DNA of 6,353 nt from Candidatus Stercoripulliclostridium merdigallinarum (lineage in GTDB: Bacteria; Bacillota; Clostridia; Christensenellales; DTU072). Shown one piece after another: positions 1 to 6,200 of this stretch; position 1 is the stretch's first letter; each line of letters begins with the position of its first letter. Location of the stretch: NCBI GenBank assembly GCA_018714575.1, contig DVNF01000181.1, forward strand, positions 1 to 6,353. Reading direction: 5' to 3'. A program made the position numbers and the translations under genes. The notes under the pieces were generated by a model that did no database searches, was not told where the DNA came from, and saw only the letters and a list, made by a program, of their open reading frames with translations.

Positions 1-158
1 TCGGTAAACAACGATTTATAGCCTTCCAGCGTAAAGCCGTCGGGGAACGAAAAAGTAGATGTATTGGAAAAGGAGAAGATTATTACCATTATAATGGGCA
101 GGTACATCAGCGCCAGCACCAGAAAAACGTATCCTCTTTCGGCTATCTTTTTTACCAT
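1..158 (-). CDS. potC: Spermidine/putrescine ABC transporter permease PotC, N-terminal fragment (runs off left edge)
   Basis: Only the first 52 codons are inside the window; the rest lies beyond the left edge. The product begins MVKKIAERGYVFLVLALMYL and has one clear hydrophobic segment at about residues 10-30, followed by a polar stretch with SFSNTSTFSFPDGFTLEGY. That layout, a first membrane helix and then an extracytoplasmic FS-N...F-GFTLE-Y segment, is typical of PotC-type permeases of the polyamine importer. In the family, PotC pairs with PotB to form the membrane channel for putrescine or spermidine, driven by PotA. The ATG overlaps the end of potB by 7 bases in a different frame, so translation is probably coupled to potB. 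The PotC assignment rests on the N-terminal pattern and on gene order after potA and potB. The catalytic-loop (EAA) region cannot be seen. Confidence 0.87.
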   Translation of the reverse strand, partial: MVKKIAERGYVFLVLALMYLPIIMVIIFSFSNTSTFSFPDGFTLEGYKSLFT

Positions 159-970
159 ATGCCTTTCGGAGCCTCCCCTTTATTCGCTCTGTTCATAAAG
201 AAGTTCAATATCAATACGAACACCAACATGACTATACTCATTACGGAACCTACGCCGTACAGTTGCCATTCGAAGCGCAGATTTATCGAATCGCCGAACA
301 TCAATACCGTGTTGTTGGACAGCATTTCGGATATAGCGAACGCCGAAATAGTCGGAATAAACACCATTGTTACTCCGCTGATTATTCCCGGCAGCGACAG
401 CGGCAGAGTCGTTTTAAAGAAGGTTTTCCACGGAGTCGCGCCCAAGTCCTTCGCCGCCTCCGCATAGCTGGGATCGATATTCGAAATCGTGGTATGCAGC
501 GGCATTATCATATAAGGAATAAAGTTATATACCATGCCTACAATGACCGTACCTACGCCCAAACGTATATCCATAGCGTTGAAAATGGCTTTCAGCGCGT
601 AAGTTCTGATCAGGAAGTTGACCCACATCGGCAGAATCACCAACAAAACTATTACCGAACCCGACGACCATTTGGAAACGATATACGCCAAAGGATAGCC
701 GATCAACAGGCACAGCGCCGTCGTTATCGCGCCTACCGCAAGGGACATTCCCAAAACACTAAGGCTGGTCGAGTCGGTAAAGAACGTTGCGAAGTTACCG
801 AAGGTAAAATTACCCTCGGAATCCAAAAACGCGTTTACCAACAGCACGATCAGGGGTGCCACGATAAACACCAACATAAACAGAACGTAAGGATAGGCGA
901 ACACCCTCCTGGTCAGGCGGAACTTTTTAATCTTGCCTATTCCCTTTTGGAAAAGCTCTTTTGCCTTCAT
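152..970 (-). CDS. potB: Spermidine/putrescine ABC transporter permease PotB
   Basis: Full-length 272-residue inner-membrane permease, the usual size for the family. About six hydrophobic segments can be read, near residues 24-47, 70-92, 104-125, 139-160, 196-216 and 240-260, after a basic cytoplasmic N-terminus. The segment LPMWVNFLIRTYAL (113-126) is a PotB-type signature. The cytoplasmic EAA loop that docks on the ATPase is at about 169-196 (YAEAAKDLGATPWKTFFKTTLP), with the conserved Glu171-Ala-Ala and Gly177. In the family PotB and PotC form the translocation path for polyamines delivered by PotD. The ATG shares its A with the potA stop codon (TAATG), and a GGAGG site lies 7 bases upstream inside potA, so start and coupling are well supported. 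Nothing is truncated. Some related transporters move other small cations, so the substrate is inferred from the family. Confidence 0.95.
   Translation of the reverse strand: MKAKELFQKGIGKIKKFRLTRRVFAYPYVLFMLVFIVAPLIVLLVNAFLDSEGNFTFGNFATFFTDSTSLSVLGMSLAVGAITTALCLLIGYPLAYIVSKWSSGSVIVLLVILPMWVNFLIRTYALKAIFNAMDIRLGVGTVIVGMVYNFIPYMIMPLHTTISNIDPSYAEAAKDLGATPWKTFFKTTLPLSLPGIISGVTMVFIPTISAFAISEMLSNNTVLMFGDSINLRFEWQLYGVGSVMSIVMLVFVLILNFFMNRANKGEAPKGIW
172..181 (-). promoter_or_regulatory. Ribosome binding site of potC, inside potB
   Basis: The minus strand reads AAAGGGGAGG here, within the potB codons for Lys-Gly-Glu near its C-terminus. It is a strong Shine-Dalgarno match, but it ends 13 bases before the potC ATG, longer than the usual 5-9. 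A second, weaker AAAGG lies only 3 bases from the ATG. No other in-frame start nearby fits better. The odd spacing together with the 7-base gene overlap suggests that ribosomes finishing potB help start potC. Confidence 0.55.
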
Positions 971-2439
971 TATTCAGCCTCCGCCTTCTTGATCTCCTCG
1001 ATTATCAGTTTTTCGGGAGCCACGGAAATACCTACCCTGTCACCTTTCAGCCAATCGTCCTCGGTATCGACGAAAAAGTCGAAGTGGTTATCCGCCCTGA
1101 TGACGCATTGATAATAGGAACCTTTGTAAATACTGCTGACCACGGTGCCGCCGATGACGCCGTCATCCTCGTCGTCGTGCACGATTACGTCGTCAAAGTC
1201 GATTTTGACCGTTACCGGAGTACCTCCTTCCAATTCGGAATTACAGGGGAATCTGCCGCCGCAAATTTCCACGACGCCTTTGTCCCACATCTCCGTCGTC
1301 AATTCGTTGATTATCCTTGCCTTGTGCATGATATGCAGGTCGAACGGCTTTATGAATATTCCTATTTCCTCGCCGGGTTTTACGGCAGAGGTGTCGTGGA
1401 TCATCAGCTCGTTTTCGCCGTCCACCAACGCCAAAATCTGATAATGGTCACCCTTAAACACGCAATCGGTTACCCGTGCGGTCATTAACGCGGCGGGATT
1501 GTCTTTCGGAAGTATATAAATGTCCTCGGGACGGATAATGACGTCTATCGGTTCGTCGCGTTTGAATCCGGAGTCCACGCATTCCAATATCCTGTCGAAA
1601 AATTCGACTTTGAAGTCCTCTTTCATGACTCCCGAATAAATATTCGATTCGCCGATAAAGTCCGCGACAAAGGCGTTTGCCGGCTCGTCGTATATCTTTT
1701 CGGGACTTGCGATCTGTTGGATCACGCCGTTTCTCATAACGACTATGGTATCCGACATGGTCAATGCTTCTTCCTGATCGTGGGTAACGTAAATAAAGGT
1801 TATGCCGATCTTTTTATGCATGTTCATCAGCTCGATCTGCATATCCTTTCTCATCTTCAGGTCCAACGCGCCCAAAGGCTCGTCCAACAACAATACTTCG
1901 GGTTCGTTGACCAACGCCCTGGCGATCGCCACCCTCTGTTGCTGACCGCCTGAAAGGCTCTGCACGTCCCTGTGACCGTAATCTTCCAAATCTACCATCT
2001 TCAGCGCGGCGTCGACCTTTTCACGGATCTCCTGCTTTGTCAGCTTTCTTAGCTTCTCGTAGGTGTTGCCGTTTTTGTCGGTATATTGCTCGCCGGAGGG
2101 GATCTTTTTGATCTTCAGCCCGAACGCCACGTTGTTGTACACGTTCAGGTGCGGGAACAGCGCGTACTTTTGGAATACCGTGTTAACGGGTCTGAGGTGC
2201 GGAGGCGTGTCCGTAATGTCCTGACCGTTAAAGAATATCCTGCCCGAAGTCGGTTTTTCGAACCCTGCTATCATTCTAAGCGTCGTAGTTTTGCCGCAGC
2301 CGGAAGGTCCCAGGAACGTGACGAATTCGCCACGCTTTATAGACAGCGAAACGTTATTTACGGCATACTTGTCGTCGTAAATTTTGCTGACGTTTTTCAA
2401 GTTGATAATGATGTTTTTACCCGATTTTTTCTTTGCCAC
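970..2439 (-). CDS. potA: Spermidine/putrescine ABC transporter ATP-binding protein PotA, extended form with an apparent second TOBE-like module
   Basis: Cytoplasmic ATPase that would power the PotB/PotC channel. All ABC motifs are present: Walker A GPSGCGKTT (44-52), Q-loop Gln90, signature LSGGQQQR (162-169), Walker B VLLLDEP (182-188), D-loop GALD (190-193) and switch His220. The PotA-type FVADFIGESN junction (257-266) leads into a regulatory region. At 489 residues it is about 110-130 longer than typical PotA. Two differences explain this. There is an insertion at about 113-135 between the Q-loop and the signature. There is also an extra C-terminal segment (about 376-489) that repeats the pattern of the first regulatory module: VTDCVFKGDHYQ and GEEIGIFIKPFDLHI (first) against VVSSIYKGSYYQ and GDRVGISVAPEKLII (second). 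The start codon is GTG, chosen because AGAGG lies 6 bases upstream and the protein begins at the expected distance before Walker A. It starts 9 bases after the regulator gene and overlaps potB by 1 base. The substrate is inferred from the family and operon. Confidence 0.94.
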   Translation of the reverse strand: MAKKKSGKNIIINLKNVSKIYDDKYAVNNVSLSIKRGEFVTFLGPSGCGKTTTLRMIAGFEKPTSGRIFFNGQDITDTPPHLRPVNTVFQKYALFPHLNVYNNVAFGLKIKKIPSGEQYTDKNGNTYEKLRKLTKQEIREKVDAALKMVDLEDYGHRDVQSLSGGQQQRVAIARALVNEPEVLLLDEPLGALDLKMRKDMQIELMNMHKKIGITFIYVTHDQEEALTMSDTIVVMRNGVIQQIASPEKIYDEPANAFVADFIGESNIYSGVMKEDFKVEFFDRILECVDSGFKRDEPIDVIIRPEDIYILPKDNPAALMTARVTDCVFKGDHYQILALVDGENELMIHDTSAVKPGEEIGIFIKPFDLHIMHKARIINELTTEMWDKGVVEICGGRFPCNSELEGGTPVTVKIDFDDVIVHDDEDDGVIGGTVVSSIYKGSYYQCVIRADNHFDFFVDTEDDWLKGDRVGISVAPEKLIIEEIKKAEAE

Positions 2440-2445
2440 GACAAA

Positions 2446-2450
2446 CCTCT
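2446..2450 (-). promoter_or_regulatory. Ribosome binding site of potA, overlapping the regulator stop codon
   Basis: AGAGG on the minus strand lies 6 bases before the GTG start of potA and shares bases with the TAG stop of the upstream regulator gene (TTTTTAGAGG). It decides the otherwise unremarkable GTG as the start. It also means that a ribosome ending the regulator sits on the potA start site, consistent with coupled translation. Confidence 0.65.
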
Positions 2451-2982
2451 AAAAATTACTTGGTGTAGTTACCCAGATTATTTTTGCGTCGCGCCCGAAA
2501 TTGTTGACCAATTTATGCTCGTGCGCTCCGTCAATATAAAAAGCCTCCCCTTTTTTCAGTATATAGCTTTTATCGTCTGCTATCAGGGTCAGCTTTCCTT
2601 CCAATACGTATCCGAATTCTTCGCCTTCGAAGGGCATACGGACTTCCGATTCCGCACCCTCCGGCAAGTTCAACAAAATAGGTTCCATTTCGTTCTTCTG
2701 CGAGTTCGGTATCAGCCAGGTAGCCTCTCCCGTACCGTTAGGCGAAATGAAAAAGTCGCTTTTGCCAAAGACATACTGTTCGTCCTTTTCCTCGGCAAAA
2801 AAAGCTTGGGGGGTGACTCCAAGCACGTTCAATATATCGATAAGCGTTGCGATCGACGGGCTGGCAAGGTCGTTTTCCAGCTGGGAAATGTATCCTTTCG
2901 TCAGTTCCGACCGCAGAGCCAATTCCTCTTGCGTCAATCCCCGCCTAAGGCGTATCGATTTGATCCTTCCTCCGATATCCAT
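2449..2982 (-). CDS. XRE-family transcriptional regulator with C-terminal cupin domain, probable regulator of the pot operon
   Basis: A 177-residue two-domain DNA-binding protein. Residues 6-60 form an XRE/Cro-type helix-turn-helix: IRLRRGLTQEELALRSELTKGY... followed by ISQLENDLASPSIATLIDIL and LGVTPQAFF, a very close fit to the family. Residues about 108-172 form a small cupin barrel. Its second motif (GEAFYIDGAHEHKLVNNF) keeps His154, His156 and Asn160. In its first motif (PFEGEEFGYVLEGKLTLI) acidic residues stand where metal-binding cupins have HxH, as is usual in this regulator class. The family includes PuuR-like regulators that respond to polyamines or amino-acid derivatives. It is the first gene after the promoter and lies 9 bases before potA, so it most likely controls its own operon. 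Ligand, and whether it represses or activates, cannot be read. An AGAGGAG site precedes the ATG by 4 bases. Confidence 0.93.
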   Translation of the reverse strand: MDIGGRIKSIRLRRGLTQEELALRSELTKGYISQLENDLASPSIATLIDILNVLGVTPQAFFAEEKDEQYVFGKSDFFISPNGTGEATWLIPNSQKNEMEPILLNLPEGAESEVRMPFEGEEFGYVLEGKLTLIADDKSYILKKGEAFYIDGAHEHKLVNNFGRDAKIIWVTTPSNF

Positions 2983-3014
2983 TTTTCTCCTCTGCTGCGT
3001 CAGCCTTTATCCGA

Positions 3015-3031
3015 AGTATGCTTATCATACT
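3015..3031. promoter_or_regulatory. Candidate operator: perfect inverted repeat over the -10 box
   Basis: AGTATG, five bases, CATACT: a perfect 6-base inverted repeat, 17 bases in all, covering the whole -10 box and the expected transcription start. A dimeric XRE regulator bound here would block RNA polymerase. The regulator is the first gene downstream, so autoregulation is the natural reading. The symmetry is seen directly; the binding is inference. Confidence 0.5.
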
Positions 3032-3052
3032 CTACCCGATTAACAATGTCAA
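3024..3052 (-). promoter_or_regulatory. Sigma-A type promoter of the regulator-potABC operon
   Basis: On the minus strand the -35 box is a perfect TTGACA (3047-3052). The spacer is exactly 17 bases, and the -10 box is TATGAT (3024-3029), one base from consensus. The transcription start would fall near 3016-3018, giving a leader of about 35 bases to the regulator ATG at 2982. A very A/T-rich tract lies just upstream and could act as an UP element. No terminator or other clear promoter separates the genes that follow, so this one probably drives the whole operon. Confidence 0.85.
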
Positions 3053-3102
3053 ACAATTTGATTAAAATTATTAAACTTAATTTTGTTTAAAAATACTAAA
3101 CT
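3053..3102. other. A/T-rich upstream tract with an imperfect direct repeat
   Basis: Bases 3051-3100 are 45 of 50 A or T, in sharp contrast to the flanking coding sequence. On the minus strand AGTTTAGTATTTTT (3089-3102) recurs as AGTTTAATAATTTT (3064-3077), 12 of 14 identical and 25 bases apart start to start. A shorter GTTTGACA copy merges into the -35 box. The tract could be an UP element or hold extra regulator sites, but composition alone makes such repeats likely. No gene is seen here. Confidence 0.4.
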
Positions 3103-3161
3103 TTACGGTTAAAATGCAAGCCGTGGGTTTCAGCCGCTTTATCGCGGCAGGTTCGATAACG

Positions 3162-3192
3162 AAAAACGCCGGGCGCGCATTGCGCCCGGCGT
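3162..3192 (-). terminator. Intrinsic terminator of the large repeat-protein gene
   Basis: Two perfectly complementary 11-base arms (3166-3176 and 3182-3192, ACGCCGGGCGC and its complement) enclose a 5-base loop. On the minus strand a run of T follows at once (GCGTTTTTC). The hairpin starts 25 bases after the TAA of the large gene. The other side of the stem carries only TTTT before it on the minus strand and no T-run on the plus strand, so it works for the minus strand only. It insulates the pot operon from read-through. Confidence 0.92.
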
Positions 3193-3216
3193 AAAAGTCA
3201 TGACACTTTTTTTCGT

Positions 3217-6200
3217 TTAGTCTACGGAACTGACGATATCCAGGTAAACGGTGATCGGGATTCCGTTGAACGCCGTTGTGGTGATGACGTACCTGGTCTG
3301 AGTCGACAACGAAGTATCGATGCCGTAGACTCCGTTCGGAACAACCGTGCCGGTATTGCCGGAGGAGGAGTACCTGTTGTTGATACGTCTGACGGTCGCG
3401 TTCTGCCACGGGATCAGGTACATCAGGTCGTAGGATACGCCCTTGATAACCGTGCCTTTTCCGAAGAATCCGCCGTCCGATCTGTCAAAGTTCCTTTCGC
3501 GTCTGACGCTCATCATCGGCAAGCCTCTTAGATCGAACGTGCTGCCGCGGACGATCTGGATCGCGGGGATCCTGCGTTGCGACCAGGTACCGGAAGACGT
3601 ATTATACGTTACCTTGTAATCGGTATCCGGGATAATGTATTCCTTCATCGTTTCGGTTTCGGTGTACATTACCATTTCGGAAACGTTTTCGGGCAATCCG
3701 TTCGGATATCCGTAGTTAGTCAGCATCGGCCTGAGTTCGGAGAACGAATAGATGGCGTCCGGGTTATGCAGGGTGATGCCGTAGTCTTGCAGGTTGGTCG
3801 CCTTACCGGGCGAGTTTTCGGGCGGCATGTTGTTGGTCGCGGGATCTTGGTATACGCATACTATGATCCTGCCGCTTGGGACTTCCTTCGGATAAGCGCG
3901 GCTGGAAGTGACCTGCCAGCTGAGGTAGCCGGGATAGTACGGAGTATCGGGCAATGCCCACAACGCCTCCTGTTTTGCCTCTTCGGTGTCGAATTTTCCC
4001 TCCAGGTATTCGCTGTTGTCGTACCTGTATCCGGGAGTCAGATGCTGACCGGATACGACCATTTCGGTTACTCCCGTGCCGGTCGAAATACCCGCCGTAA
4101 AGCCTATCGGATTGGTAATCCTGTCGGTATAGAATCCGAACGCGTAATCGCCCATGCCTACCGTGTTGTAATCGATGGGTATTACCGTAGAGCCGAGTCC
4201 GCTGCCGGCAAAGTATTGCCTGAACGTGAACGGCAAGTTGACGGTGCTTCCGTTCTGAACGGCTACCATGGTGGGCAATGTCGTGTTGACGACGTACTTA
4301 TTGCTGTCGGTCAGGAACTCCCACAATACCTGCTGGCCGCCTCTGCCGCCCAGGGTTATCGTCGCCCTTTGCAAGCCGTTTGCCGACCAATTCACCGTGT
4401 CGAAGTTCCACTTCATGTAATCGTTGGTATAGGAGCCGCCGCCGGTGACGTTGTTGAAGGTGTAAGTCTTGTCCGCCGCGAACGTAACGATGTACCTGTC
4501 GTAGATCGGGACGCCTTGCAGGGATTGTGAGTCGATGATCACTACCGATTGAGCGGCTCCGTCGCGTACGGGCTGTGCCGTCGCGTTCGGCAACATGATT
4601 ATTTCGTCCTCCGAATAAGATCTGCCCGATTCGCGGATTATGACGTTGTCGTCCAGGATCCAGCCGGGTTCGATAAAGAACCTCAGCGCATAGCTTTGCG
4701 AATCAAGGTCGACCTGGAAGGAAGCCGTAACCATTTCGTCGTAAACGCTGATACGCCTTCTGCCGTTGACCATGTTCGTCCAAGTCAGCTCTATTTCATA
4801 GCTGTCCAGCTCGGACTCTCTGAGTTCCAAATTGTAACGCCATTCGTCATAGGTTACACCGGGGTTAGTCGCTATAAAGTCTTCGTATGCCGACTGTTGC
4901 ACGGTGCCTACGTAGATCTTTGCGTTCTCCGGCAGCAACATACCGCCTCTTTCGATATAGTGATACGGGCTGAACACTTTATAGCTGTCGTAATAGTAAT
5001 TCTGACCGTCATACTTGGTGTTGTGAAGCGTCGTTGCTCCGCCTTGTCCCGTCGTTTCGCCGGTACCCAGCCAAGTCAGATAGTCTACATAACTGCCGTT
5101 TTCAGTCAGGTATTCGGCGCCGATTATATATTGCTCCGCTACCGGCAGGTCTTGCCTTGCCAGCTGTTCGCCATCTTCGCCCAAAGCGAATCCGGGTACA
5201 GCCAGATAGAACCTGGCGTCCTTTCCGCGGTAGCTGATGCCCCTTGCGTCGTCCAAGACAAAGCGCATAGCCATATTTTCTTCGCCGCCTGCGATCAGCG
5301 CCGCTCTCAGTTCTTTTTCGAACTTATAGCCTCCTTCGCCTTCGACAACCCGTAAGTAGTTCGCCGTCGCGCCGATCGTGAATTGCAATGCGAAGCTGTC
5401 GGGATTCCTTGCGATATTGCCGAATTCTACTATGAACGTGGAGCCCGCGCCTGCCAGGTAATCGGCGGCGATCGCGGCACTCAGGTCTTCGGCGTTCAGG
5501 TAATCATACGGTTTTACGGGGATTATATCGCCGTTTTCATCGTATTTTCCTTCCAGTAACAAGTCGGTGAATCCGGTGACAGTTCTGTCGTAGACGGTAA
5601 AGCCGTAGGTCGTCGTCTGCGCATAGCTGCCGTCGGGTAGCGATATCGTGACAGTGACGTATGCGGCGTCGGAACCGGAATATGTCAAAGCCACTCTGTC
5701 GTCGTTCCACGTCACCATAAGCGTTTTCTCCGGGAAGTTATCGGGCAGCGCGTTTACGCTATCGCCGCCTTCCGTACCCTCGGTGCCTTCGGAGGCTTCG
5801 GGCGCCCAATAGCTTTGGAACGATCCGGTATATTCGCCGTCTGCGAACGTTACCGCGTCGCCCGTGGCGGGGAAGATATTTTCGGGCACGTATTCCAAGA
5901 ACGGGTCGAATTCGAAATGCAAGCCCTCTCTGCCGTCCGCATAGGTGGCATAGCTGTAAACGTTGTCGGCGTCAAACAGCTTTTCGATAGTCCTGTCAAG
6001 GTAGTTCAGGGTTATCGTGATTTCCTGATATCCGTACATCTCGTTGCCTATCGTTGCCGTGATCAACGCCGTGCCGCCCCTGTAGTCTATGACCTCGCCC
6101 GTCCTGGTAACCAGGGCGTTACTGTGGTCGTATAAGACGTCGGTCAGGAAGGTCATGCCGTTTTCGGTCGTGATCTCCGTACCGACTTCGGTTCCGCCGT

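Noticed and set aside
263..1111. Long plus-strand open frame of 282 codons opposite potB and potA
   Set aside because: The translation is rich in Arg, His and Gln with no recognisable domain, and it lies antisense to a clear permease and ATPase. It is a shadow of their codon use.
2983..3023. Possible riboswitch or leader RNA before the regulator
   Set aside because: The leader from the predicted start is only about 35 bases, too short for a known riboswitch.
2086..3090. Plus-strand open frame of 334 codons across the regulator, promoter and potA
   Set aside because: It runs antisense through two well-supported genes and the operon promoter, with no family-like motifs and no ribosome site.
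3133..3148. Small hairpin GCCGC-6-GCGGC between terminator and promoter
   Set aside because: It has only five base pairs and no T-run on either strand, so I do not call it a terminator or RNA element.
3193..3210. AAAAGT/ACTTTT inverted repeat just before the terminator hairpin
   Set aside because: The arms are A/T-rich and 6 bases long. The adjacent G/C-rich hairpin fully explains termination.
3077..3409. Minus-strand frame of 110 codons overlapping the end of the large gene and the terminator
   Set aside because: It would have to read through the strong terminator hairpin, and it overlaps the large gene in another frame with an unlikely Arg/His/Gln-rich product.
3577..5355. Two long plus-strand open frames opposite the large repeat protein
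   Set aside because: They are Arg/Val-rich translations without domains. The minus-strand frame is continuous, has consistent strand-repeat motifs and ends at its own terminator.
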